A stretch of 5,733 bases of DNA, from positions 1-5,733 of the forward strand of contig JAHEKO010000269.1 of assembly GCA_024638355.1 (NCBI GenBank), given 5' to 3'. The stretch is from Acidobacteriota bacterium (GTDB lineage Bacteria > Acidobacteriota > Thermoanaerobaculia > Multivoradales > JAHEKO01). This document shows positions 1 through 4,863 of this stretch, in pieces (the first letter of the stretch is position 1; each line of letters opens with the position of its first letter). The notes beneath the pieces were generated by a model. That model worked only from the letters and a program-made list of their open reading frames with translations, made no database searches and was not told where the DNA came from. A program made the translations under genes and the position numbers.

Positions 1-332
1 CCGTGATCACCGGCGCCGGCGATCTGTCCGCGAAGCACGTGATTCACGCCGTCGGACCGAAGATGGGAGATGGTGACGAAGATCGCAAGCTCTCCTCGGC
101 GGTACGCTCGGCGCTCGCCCTGGCCGACCGGCACGGGCTCAAGTCGATCGCCCTGCCGGCCATCTCGACGGGCGTCTACGGCTTCCCGACGGACCGGTGC
201 GCTCGGATCACCCTGACCGAGATCCATCGCTACCTCCAGGGCGGAACGAAGCTCGAGCGGGTGGTCGTGTGTCTCTACGGCGACGACTCCTTCAAGACCT
301 TCCGCCAGGAGCTGCGGCGCGGCTTCCGGTAG
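1..332 (+). CDS. Macro-domain (ADP-ribose-binding) protein, 5'-truncated
   Basis: This is the C-terminal part of a macro domain, about 109 visible residues ending at the TAG at 330-332. Near the left edge it reads VITGAGDLSAKHVIHAVGP, the second strand-helix block of macro domains. It then has PAISTGVYGFP at about residues 48-58, the glycine-rich loop that grips the diphosphate of ADP-ribose. Both are family hallmarks. The first binding loop (an N-A-N...GGG block in relatives) must lie upstream of the window, so the GTG at position 3 is an internal valine and not a start; complete macro proteins run about 170-180 residues. Relatives bind ADP-ribose or its derivatives, or remove ADP-ribose from proteins and O-acetyl-ADP-ribose in the cytoplasm. 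Which of these applies cannot be told from this half. The gene is followed by the repeat region and converges on the phosphoglycerate mutase gene. Confidence 0.9.
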   Translation, partial: VITGAGDLSAKHVIHAVGPKMGDGDEDRKLSSAVRSALALADRHGLKSIALPAISTGVYGFPTDRCARITLTEIHRYLQGGTKLERVVVCLYGDDSFKTFRQELRRGFR

Positions 333-377
333 GACTCGACTCGGACCGCGTAGGCCGGGCCCGGCAGCCCGAACGAT

Positions 378-457
378 CCGGCTCCCTAGCCGCCGTGGTC
401 TGGGAAATCCAATGGAGGGGTTGAAAGGGGAGGGCTCTCCCCTTTCTTCGATGCCCC
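378..457. repeat. Direct repeat unit, copy 1 (about 80 bp, hairpin-bearing)
   Basis: Copy 1 of a non-coding repeat. Its core at 386-447 matches 624-685 at 61 of 62 positions, with an offset of 238 bp. The match extends left as ccggctcc with one inserted C, and right as atgcccc after a divergent 3-base stretch (448-450). The core ends in a hairpin (423-446). The offset is not a multiple of three, so the two copies would be read in different frames of any shared reading frame, which argues against coding. The single core difference (T436 against C674) lies in the hairpin and turns a G-C pair into a G-U pair, so pairing is kept in RNA. It starts 45 bp after the macro-domain stop. Confidence 0.9.
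423..446. terminator. Hairpin in repeat copy 1, candidate bidirectional terminator
   Basis: The half-site GAAAGGGGAGGG is followed directly by CTCTCCCCTTTC. These pair along the whole length, with one G-U wobble (G433 with U436). A real RNA would open the inner pairs into a 4-base loop, leaving about a 10-bp stem. It lies 91 bp beyond the macro-domain stop, between convergent genes, where a terminator is expected. There is no true U-run after the stem on either strand; the Us lie within the stem. Termination is therefore an inference. Confidence 0.4.
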
Positions 458-460
458 CCG

Positions 461-492
461 GGAGCCGGGGCGGGCGGTACCCCGTCCGGGGC
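461..492. repeat. Inverted repeat, left arm (32 bp)
   Basis: This arm begins ggagccgggg and pairs with the arm at 592-624. The outer 10 bases are complementary without error, ggcggt-type inner blocks and the terminal ccggggc also match, and there are a few mismatches and a one-base gap between. The arm begins 3 bp after direct repeat copy 1 ends. Together the arms would close a stem around about 100 bases. Confidence 0.7.
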
Positions 493-529
493 TGTCTCGC
501 GCCCTTCTGAACGCGGGTCACGCGTAAGC

Positions 530-552
530 CTCGCCAGGCTGCGCCTGACGAG
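530..552. other. Internal stem-loop between the inverted repeats
   Basis: CTCGCCAGGC, then the loop TGC, then GCCTGACGAG. Nine of ten pairs form, with one C-A mismatch (534 with 548). It sits near the middle of the segment enclosed by the inverted repeat arms. No function is recognised. Confidence 0.6.
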
Positions 553-591
553 TCTTCGCTTTCGATACCTGTGTGGGGCGCTCCCCTTTAT

Positions 592-624
592 GCCCCGGCC
601 CGTGGCACCGCCCACCCCGGCTCC
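592..624. repeat. Inverted repeat, right arm (33 bp)
   Basis: Imperfect reverse complement of 461-492, ending in ccccggctcc. Its last 8 bases are also the beginning of direct repeat copy 2, so the inverted and direct repeats share sequence. The region is very GC-rich, so some pairing is expected by chance, but the uninterrupted 10-base outer match plus the matching inner block is more than base composition readily explains. Confidence 0.7.
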
Positions 625-695
625 TAGCCGCCGTGGTCTGGGAAATCCAATGGAGGGGTTGAAAGGGGAGGGCCCTCCCCTTTCTCCTATGCCCC
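617..695. repeat. Direct repeat unit, copy 2 (about 79 bp, hairpin-bearing)
   Basis: Copy 2 of the unit at 378-457, in the same orientation. The core 624-685 differs from copy 1 at one base. Its last bases (687-695) coincide with the final codons and TAG stop of the phosphoglycerate mutase gene on the - strand, so the repeat reaches into that gene's end. Its left end overlaps the right arm of the inverted repeat (592-624). Whether it is a dispersed genomic element or only a local duplication cannot be decided from one window. Confidence 0.9.
661..684. terminator. Perfect 24-bp palindrome in repeat copy 2, candidate terminator for apgM
   Basis: GAAAGGGGAGGG is followed immediately by its exact reverse complement CCCTCCCCTTTC. 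On the - strand the stem begins 2 bases after the TAG stop of the phosphoglycerate mutase gene (687-689), the usual place for an intrinsic terminator. It lacks a clean U-tract downstream, so it may instead work as an mRNA 3'-end stabiliser, or simply be part of the repeat. Confidence 0.45.
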
Positions 696-1907
696 GAACT
701 TGGCCAGTCTCCCGCCGTTGGCGAGCATGAGGCCCATGAGGCCGCGGGAGGGGATGGTGCCGATGTGGCCGGTGGTGGCGGCGTCCTCGGTGAACTCGGT
801 GCCGGCGTCGATGTAGCAGCGCTCGGAGTGGAGCAGTAGCGGGATCGGGTGCCAGCTGTGGGCCTTCATCGGCACCGGCGTGGAATGGTCGCCGGTCACC
901 GCCACCACGTCCGGGCCGAGCGCGAGAAGCTCGGGCAGGGCGGCGTCGACCTCTTCGAGCACCGCGACCTTGGCAGCCAGGTTGCCGTCCTCGCCCGCCT
1001 GGTCGGTCTGCTTGACGTGGATGAAGAAGAAATCGAAGTCGCTCCAGCGCTCGGCGAGGGTGGGAACCATGTCGGCGAAGTGCTTGGCGCAGGGCACGAC
1101 CGCCATGCCGCACGCCGCCGCGACCCCGCGGTAGAGCGGGTAGCCGGCGAAGGCGCCGAGCCGCATCGAGTAGAGCTCGTTCATCTGGGCCAGGCCGGGC
1201 AGCTTCGAGAAGCCGCGCAGCGACAGGCAGTTGGCGGCGGGCTCGTCGGCGATCGCCTCGAGCATGCGATCGAGCGCCGGCTGGAGGTGGGCGACCGTCG
1301 CTTCGCCCTCCGGCGCGGTGGCGGTGAGGGGAAGGGGCGGCACGCCCGTCCGCTGCGGGTCGGTATCGGCGACCGCCGCCGACAGGTCGTCGCCCCGGAT
1401 GAGCAGCACGAACCGGTAGCCCTCGCCGGGGTGAATCTCGAAGCTCGGCGAGTCGAGCTTGGCGAGCGCCGGCTGGATCTTGGCGCACACCCGCCGGCCT
1501 TCTTCGGTCGGGATGCGGCCGGCCCGGCGATCGGTCAGGTTGCCGTCGGCGTCGGCGCTGGCGAAGTTGCCGCGGATGGCCACGTCGCCCGGTCCGATCT
1601 CCAGCCCCAGGCCGAGCGCCTCGAGAATGCCCCGGCCGAAGTCCGCCTCGGGAGCGGTGGTGTCGTAGCCGAAGAGCCCCAGGTGGCCGGGGCCGCTGCC
1701 GGGGGTGACGCCTTCGATGACCGGCACCAGCCGGCCCAGCGCCGAGCGCCGCGCGAGGGCGTCGAAGTTGGGCAGCTCGGCCGCGCCGAGGGCGGTCTGG
1801 GGCTGCCCGGCGGTGCGTAGGTCGCCGACGCCGTCCAACACCAGCAGCACGAGCTTGGTGTCGGCCGGCTGGGCGAGCCGGGCGAGAAGGTCCTGATGTT
1901 TGTCCAT
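687..1907 (-). CDS. apgM: Cofactor-independent phosphoglycerate mutase, archaeal (ApgM) type
   Basis: A 406-residue enzyme of the alkaline-phosphatase superfamily that interconverts 3- and 2-phosphoglycerate through a phosphoserine intermediate in cytoplasmic glycolysis and gluconeogenesis. Visible motifs are LVLDGVGD (metal ligand D25), TPGSGPGHLGLFGYD at 68-82 (S71 aligns with the phosphorylated serine of iPGMs), FFIHVKQTDQAGEDGN (metal-binding D and H), and TGDHSTPVPMKAHSWHPIPLLL (metal-binding D, H and H). The length fits the roughly 400-residue archaeal-type family and not the roughly 510-residue bacterial GpmI. The start at CAT 1905-1907 is chosen because GAGGAG lies 5 bases upstream and the protein then begins just before the first core strand; a longer start at 2033 would run into the upstream gene. 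It follows the 152-residue gene by 14 bp, so the two are surely co-transcribed. It is last in the cluster, with a palindrome right after the stop. Confidence 0.93.
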   Translation of the reverse strand: MDKHQDLLARLAQPADTKLVLLVLDGVGDLRTAGQPQTALGAAELPNFDALARRSALGRLVPVIEGVTPGSGPGHLGLFGYDTTAPEADFGRGILEALGLGLEIGPGDVAIRGNFASADADGNLTDRRAGRIPTEEGRRVCAKIQPALAKLDSPSFEIHPGEGYRFVLLIRGDDLSAAVADTDPQRTGVPPLPLTATAPEGEATVAHLQPALDRMLEAIADEPAANCLSLRGFSKLPGLAQMNELYSMRLGAFAGYPLYRGVAAACGMAVVPCAKHFADMVPTLAERWSDFDFFFIHVKQTDQAGEDGNLAAKVAVLEEVDAALPELLALGPDVVAVTGDHSTPVPMKAHSWHPIPLLLHSERCYIDAGTEFTEDAATTGHIGTIPSRGLMGLMLANGGRLAKFGA

Positions 1908-1912
1908 GGTGG

Positions 1913-1918
1913 CTCCTC
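1913..1918 (-). promoter_or_regulatory. Shine-Dalgarno site of apgM (GAGGAG)
   Basis: GAGGAG on the - strand, 5 bases before the ATG at 1907, within the 14-bp gap after the upstream stop. It fixes the apgM start and contrasts with eda, trmJ and maf, which have no comparable site. Confidence 0.8.
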
Positions 1919-1921
1919 GAG

Positions 1922-2380
1922 TCAGGCGACGAAGTAGGCGCTGGCGCGGATCTGAAGTCGGGCCCGGGGTTGGAAGCCGCTGCCGCCGATGGCAAACGCG
2001 CTGTCGGTCGCCAGGACGGGCAAGACGATCCAACCGTCGAAGGTGCCGCCCGAGTTGTAGGGCGGCACCACCGGCTCGATCTCGGCGAGCTTGATCCAGT
2101 GCTCCTCGCCCGGGTCCATCGAGCCGCTCAGCTCCACGTAGGCGCGATCGAGGTCGATCGCGCGCTGGGCCGAAGGATGCCAGAGCGACATGACGAACCG
2201 CATCTCGTCGTAGGCGCTGGTCTTCAGCCGGGACTCCCCAGCGACCTGCAGATCGAAGCGAAAGCTGCCGGCGGTGTCGGTAGCGAAGATCTCCGGCGTC
2301 GCATCGAAGATGACGTGGTTCGGGGGCGTGGTCGGGTTCACTGCAGTCTCCGGATTAGCGGGGCTCGATCGCGGCGGCAC
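1922..2380 (-). CDS. Unrecognised 152-residue beta-rich protein
   Basis: I do not recognise this protein. After a Pro/Ser/Thr-rich, probably flexible N-terminus (about residues 1-22), the rest looks like alternating beta strands: HVIFDATPEIFATD, FRFDLQVAG, MRFVMSLWHP, AYVELSGSMDPGEEHWIKLAEIEP, GWIVLPVLATD, ARLQIRASAYFVA. This suggests a single beta-sandwich domain. There is no cysteine, signal peptide or membrane segment, so it is probably cytoplasmic. The start is a GTG at 2378-2380 with AGGAGG 4 bases upstream. It is 14 bp upstream of apgM and 54 bp downstream of the aldolase gene on the same strand, so it is likely in the same transcript. A carbohydrate- or lipid-binding fold is possible, but nothing in the sequence shows it. 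Strand, clean gene spacing and a strong ribosome-binding site make it a convincing gene. Confidence 0.82.
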   Translation of the reverse strand: MPPRSSPANPETAVNPTTPPNHVIFDATPEIFATDTAGSFRFDLQVAGESRLKTSAYDEMRFVMSLWHPSAQRAIDLDRAYVELSGSMDPGEEHWIKLAEIEPVVPPYNSGGTFDGWIVLPVLATDSAFAIGGSGFQPRARLQIRASAYFVA

Positions 2381-2384
2381 GAGT

Positions 2385-2391
2385 CCTCCTC
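2385..2391 (-). promoter_or_regulatory. Shine-Dalgarno site of the 152-residue gene (GAGGAGG)
   Basis: GAGGAGG on the - strand, 4 bases before the GTG at 2380. This strong site supports choosing the GTG over later in-frame GTG codons. Confidence 0.75.
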
Positions 2392-2434
2392 GCGAGAGGC
2401 ACGCGACGGCGCCGCCCGGCTGCGGAGGATCGGC

Positions 2435-3067
2435 TCATTCCCCGCGGGCGAGCGAGAGAGCGCGCCGGATGCGCTCGCGGCTCTCCTCCTCGGAGCCCCC
2501 CAGGAGCGGAGCTCCGATGCCGTAGGCTTGCGCGCCGGCGGCCCTGTAGTCGGGGATCTCGTCGGGGCCAAAGCCGCCCGCCGCGAGCATCGGAATGTCC
2601 CCGAGCGGTTGGCGTACGGTGGCCAGGTAGGCGGCTCCGCCGACCGGCGGCAAGGGGTAGACCTTGATGATGTCGGCACCGAGCTGGTGTCCGGCGGCGA
2701 TCTCGGTCGGGGTCAGGGCGCCGATCACCAGGAAGACGCCGGCCTCTCGGGCCACGGCCGCGACCCCGGCGTGGGCGTTCGGCGAGACCACGAACTCGGC
2801 GCCGGCGTCGATCGCCGTCCGAGCCCGCGCCTCGTCGGTCACCGTGCCCATGCCGATGGCGGGCGGCAGCTCGCCCTCCCGCCCGGCCTTGAGCTTGCGC
2901 ACCAGGTCGGGGCCGTTCGGCACGGTGAAGGTGATCTCGATCAGCTGCAGGCCGCCGGCGATGAAGCTCGCGGCCTGGGCGGCAGCCTCGTCGTGCGAGT
3001 GCGTGCGGACGACGCCGATAATGGGCGCCTCGTCGAGGCACTCGGCGACCCTGGCTCGCGCGCTCAT
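2435..3067 (-). CDS. eda: KDPG/KHG-family aldolase (2-keto-3-deoxy acid aldolase)
   Basis: A 210-residue class I aldolase of the KDPG/KHG family, a TIM barrel of normal length. The family cleaves 2-keto-3-deoxy-6-phosphogluconate to pyruvate and glyceraldehyde-3-phosphate (Entner-Doudoroff), or related 2-keto acids. Visible are LIEITFTVPN with catalytic E44, GMGTVT at 72-77, AGAEFVVSPN at 88-97, LTPTEIAAGHQLGADIIKVYP with Schiff-base K135, and a GG phosphate loop at 164-165. EITFTVP is the variant known from Thermotoga KDPG aldolase. One oddity is that the usual PTGG phosphate-binding motif reads AAGG (A162-A163-G164-G165), so the natural substrate may differ from KDPG. The start at CAT 3065-3067 has no Shine-Dalgarno site, but a TATATT box lies 8 bases upstream. 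It follows trmJ by 16 bp on the same strand. The family call is firm; exact substrate is uncertain. Confidence 0.9.
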   Translation of the reverse strand: MSARARVAECLDEAPIIGVVRTHSHDEAAAQAASFIAGGLQLIEITFTVPNGPDLVRKLKAGREGELPPAIGMGTVTDEARARTAIDAGAEFVVSPNAHAGVAAVAREAGVFLVIGALTPTEIAAGHQLGADIIKVYPLPPVGGAAYLATVRQPLGDIPMLAAGGFGPDEIPDYRAAGAQAYGIGAPLLGGSEEESRERIRRALSLARGE

Positions 3068-3075
3068 GGGCGCCG

Positions 3076-3081
3076 AATATA
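3076..3081 (-). promoter_or_regulatory. Candidate -10 box (TATATT) just before eda
   Basis: TATATT on the - strand matches the TATAAT consensus at 5 of 6 positions and is an unusual AT patch in this GC-rich window. It lies in the 16-bp gap after the trmJ stop (3084-3086), with 8 bases between it and the eda ATG, so transcription would begin at about the start codon. No convincing -35 box is seen at 16-18 bp spacing, so this is only a candidate. Confidence 0.35.
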
Positions 3082-3083
3082 TC

Positions 3084-3806
3084 TCAACCGAGGCGGTGCA
3101 GCGTGCGGCGGCAGATTCCGCGGAGGATCTGGACCTCGCGGCTCGTGAGACCGGATCTGGCGCTGAGCTGGCGCAGGTCTCTCAGCACCCCGGCCGCGGT
3201 GTCGTCGCGAGTGAAACCGATGCGGTCGAGCACCTCCTGGACGTGGCCGAAGAGGCCTTCGAGCTCGGCGGTGGCGGCCGGCGGCTCGGCCTCGGAGGCG
3301 GTCCCTTCCTCCGCCGTCCAGGCGAGGTAGAGGGCGTGGCCGATCAGCAGCACCGCCTGGCTCAAGTTCAGGGTCGGCTGCTCCGGCGCGGTCGGGATGC
3401 GCACGAGCACGCTGCACAGCGACAGCTCGTCGTTGTTGAGGCCCGAGCGCTCGGGGCCGAAGACCAGGGCGGTGGGGGTCGACTCGCCCCGGCTCCGGGC
3501 GTCGGCGGCGAAGCCGCGCGGATCGACGATCGGCACGTCGAGCTGCCGGCTCCGCGTCGAGGTCGTGCCGACGACTCGCCGGAAGGGCGCGAGCGCCGCG
3601 TCCAGCGACTCCGCGAGCACGGCGCGGTCGAGAATGGCTCCGGCGCCCACCGCGAAGGCGCGGGCGGTGGCGTCGATCGGCGCCGCCGGCTCGACCAGCA
3701 CCAGCCGCGACAGCCCGGTGTTGGCCATGGCGCGAGCCGTGGCGCCCACGTTGCCCGACTCCGTCGGACGCACCAGAACCACAGCGAACTCCTCGCCGAG
3801 AGACAT
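3084..3806 (-). CDS. trmJ: tRNA (cytidine/uridine-2'-O-)-methyltransferase, TrmJ type
   Basis: A 240-residue SpoU/SPOUT-class RNA methyltransferase. TrmJ methylates the ribose 2'-OH at position 32 of the tRNA anticodon loop, using SAM bound in a trefoil knot. The sequence shows motif 1, RPTESGNVGATARAMANTGL, at residues 13-32 (N19, R25), then TTSTRSR at 81-87, motif 2 LVFGPERSGLNNDEL at 114-128, and motif 3 RIPTAPEQPTLNLSQAV at 136-152. The C-terminal segment (about 185-240: LDRIGF...LRDLRQLSARSGLTSREVQILRGI) matches the TrmJ extension used in tRNA binding, which separates it from TrmL and TrmH. Length fits E. coli TrmJ (about 246). The ATG at 3804-3806 is the first sensible start; translation upstream is low-complexity and overlaps the divergent promoter. 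GAGGG touches the ATG, too close for a normal ribosome-binding site. It is the first gene of the - strand cluster. Confidence 0.9.
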   Translation of the reverse strand: MSLGEEFAVVLVRPTESGNVGATARAMANTGLSRLVLVEPAAPIDATARAFAVGAGAILDRAVLAESLDAALAPFRRVVGTTSTRSRQLDVPIVDPRGFAADARSRGESTPTALVFGPERSGLNNDELSLCSVLVRIPTAPEQPTLNLSQAVLLIGHALYLAWTAEEGTASEAEPPAATAELEGLFGHVQEVLDRIGFTRDDTAAGVLRDLRQLSARSGLTSREVQILRGICRRTLHRLG

Positions 3807-3892
3807 CCCTCGCCATGGTGACAGGATCGTGCTGCGCGCACCACCGCCCGGGTCGCCTTGACACCGGCGCCCGCGGCAACTACGTTGCTCGT
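3807..3892. promoter_or_regulatory. 86-bp divergent intergenic region
   Basis: This separates trmJ (-) from the 102-residue gene (+). The rightward promoter (3858-3886) is clear. No convincing -35/-10 pair is visible for trmJ on the other strand. Any operator here could affect both transcripts, but no clear palindromic operator is seen. Confidence 0.6.
3858..3886 (+). promoter_or_regulatory. Sigma-70-type promoter of the 102-residue gene, probably leaderless
   Basis: A perfect -35 box TTGACA (3858-3863), a 17-bp spacer and a -10 box TACGTT (3881-3886, which keeps the key T1, A2 and T6). Six bases separate the -10 box from the ATG at 3893, so the expected transcription start falls at or next to the A of the start codon. 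There is no Shine-Dalgarno sequence between them, as expected for a leaderless mRNA. Confidence 0.65.
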
Positions 3893-4201
3893 ATGAGCGC
3901 ACCTTCGCCCCGTGCCTACCTGATCTTCACCGGAACCGGCCCGATCCTGGCGCTGGCCACCTACGCCAGCCTGACCGACGAGCGGCTGATCGAGAAGCTC
4001 AGCTACAAGGGCATCGACAAGTTCATCGCGTACGAGGTCGAGCTCGACGCGGTGCAGAAGCGCTACCCGGACACCTTCGCCAAGGTGGCGGGCGATCTCG
4101 CCGGCGAAGAGGACATCCGCGTACTCGACTTCAACGGCCACCAGATCATGACCAACTTCTCGTTGGACGAGCTGGGCGAGCCGATCAAGGTCGGGGGGTA
4201 G
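3893..4201 (+). CDS. Unrecognised small cytosolic protein, 102 residues
   Basis: I cannot name this family with confidence. The protein reads like a compact soluble alpha/beta domain: an opening strand and Gly-rich turn (AYLIFTGTGPILALATY, residues 8-24), TDERLIEKLSYKGIDKFIAYEV (28-49), a charged helix, then EDIRVLDFNGHQI and a C-terminal LDELGEPI. The FTGTGP turn and the LxxKGIDKFIAYE block look like conserved family signatures. There are no cysteines, signal peptide or membrane segment. The ATG at 3893-3895 is preferred over the upstream ATG at 3815, because the extra 26 residues would be low-quality sequence overlapping the promoter. It is divergent from trmJ and overlaps the end of maf by 17 bp tail to tail. 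Possession of its own promoter suggests a single-gene transcript. Confidence 0.8.
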   Translation: MSAPSPRAYLIFTGTGPILALATYASLTDERLIEKLSYKGIDKFIAYEVELDAVQKRYPDTFAKVAGDLAGEEDIRVLDFNGHQIMTNFSLDELGEPIKVGG

Positions 4202-4820
4202 GCGAGCCGGCGGCCACGTCGGGACCGCTTCGAAAGCGCCTCAGGTCGTAGCCCAGGTCGCGGAGCATGCGTCGAAGCTGGGCGAGCGGCAGGCCGACGA
4301 CGTTCGAGTAGTTGCCGTCGATCGAGTGCACGAACATCGAGCCGATCCCCTGGATGGCGTAGGAGCCGGCCTTGTCCATCGGCTCGCCGGTGCCGACGTA
4401 CCAGTCGATCTCCTCGTCGCTCATCGAGGCGAGACGCACCTTGGTCGACACCAGCGACTCGGCGTGGCGCTCGGACGTGGGCTCGACGAGGGCGATGCCG
4501 GTCAGGACCTGATGAACCCTACCGGCCAGGCGGCCGAGCATGGCGCGCGCGTCCGCGGCGTCGGAGGGCTTGCCGAGCAGCTGGTCGTCGAGCACGACGA
4601 TCGTGTCGGCGCCGAGCACCAGCTCGCCGGACTCGGCGCGGGCTTGCGCCTTCTCGCGGGCGAGGCGCAGCGCGTAGCCGTCCGGTGACTCGCCGGGGCG
4701 CGGCGTCTCGTCGATGTCGGCGGGCCGCACGAGCGGGTCGAGGCCGAGGCCGCGCAGAGCCTCGATGCGCCGGGGTGAGCCGGAGGCGAGCACCAGCCTG
4801 GGGACCGAGGTTGTCGACAT
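4185..4820 (-). CDS. maf: Maf-family nucleotide pyrophosphatase (dTTP/UTP type)
   Basis: A 211-residue Maf/Ham1-superfold enzyme that hydrolyses nucleoside triphosphates to monophosphates plus pyrophosphate, cleaning non-canonical or excess pyrimidine nucleotides from the cytoplasmic pool. It shows the N-terminal LVLASGSPRR (9-18), K57 in LAREKAQA, LGADTIVVLD (69-78), LGKP (82-85), HQVLTG (103-108), and DKAGSYAIQG (149-158) followed by GNYSNVVGLPL (169-179). The KAG-Y-IQG block marks the YhdE (dTTP/UTP) subfamily rather than the YceF (m7GTP) subfamily. The ATG at 4818-4820 directly precedes the first core strand; no Shine-Dalgarno site is visible. The last 20 or so residues (RRFRSGPDVAAGSPTPRP) run beyond the usual end and overlap the neighbour's stop. 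It lies 43 bp downstream of the VWFA gene on the same strand, so it may be cotranscribed. Confidence 0.92.
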   Translation of the reverse strand: MSTTSVPRLVLASGSPRRIEALRGLGLDPLVRPADIDETPRPGESPDGYALRLAREKAQARAESGELVLGADTIVVLDDQLLGKPSDAADARAMLGRLAGRVHQVLTGIALVEPTSERHAESLVSTKVRLASMSDEEIDWYVGTGEPMDKAGSYAIQGIGSMFVHSIDGNYSNVVGLPLAQLRRMLRDLGYDLRRFRSGPDVAAGSPTPRP

Positions 4821-4863
4821 GGAAGCAGGAAGAGGTCGCCGCGCGGGCCTCAGAGCCGGCGGG

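Noticed and set aside
401..434. Possible G-quadruplex in repeat copy 1 (G-runs at 402, 417, 427 and 432)
   Set aside because: The first loop is 12 bases, and the last two G-runs are committed to a strong hairpin. Such runs are common in this GC-rich DNA.
386..685. CRISPR-like array
   Set aside because: Only two full copies, 238 bp apart, with long hairpin-containing units and a structured spacer. There are no short regular repeats or cas genes.
849..1820. Open frame on the + strand, 323 codons
   Set aside because: Antisense to apgM, with His/Arg/Gly-rich composition and no motif; a shadow of the real gene.
292..1995. Long open frame on the - strand, about 567 codons
   Set aside because: It overlaps the well-supported phosphoglycerate mutase in another frame, is Arg/Pro/Gly-rich as expected of shadow frames in GC-rich DNA, and runs through the repeats, which it reads in two different frames.
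2385..2400. Hairpin hiding the ribosome-binding site of the 152-residue gene
   Set aside because: Only a 4-bp CCTC/GAGG stem with a small loop can form, too weak to claim regulation.
1970..3148. Long open frame on the + strand, about 392 codons
   Set aside because: It is antisense to the aldolase and the 152-residue gene, which have recognisable motifs or ribosome-binding sites. Its composition is that of a shadow frame.
2664..3821. Long open frame on the + strand, about 385 codons
   Set aside because: It lies opposite trmJ and eda, both of which carry intact family motifs. It has no recognisable domain.
3368..4141. Open frame on the - strand, 257 codons, spanning the divergent promoter
   Set aside because: It is antisense to the 102-residue gene and then overlaps trmJ out of frame. 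No domain is visible.
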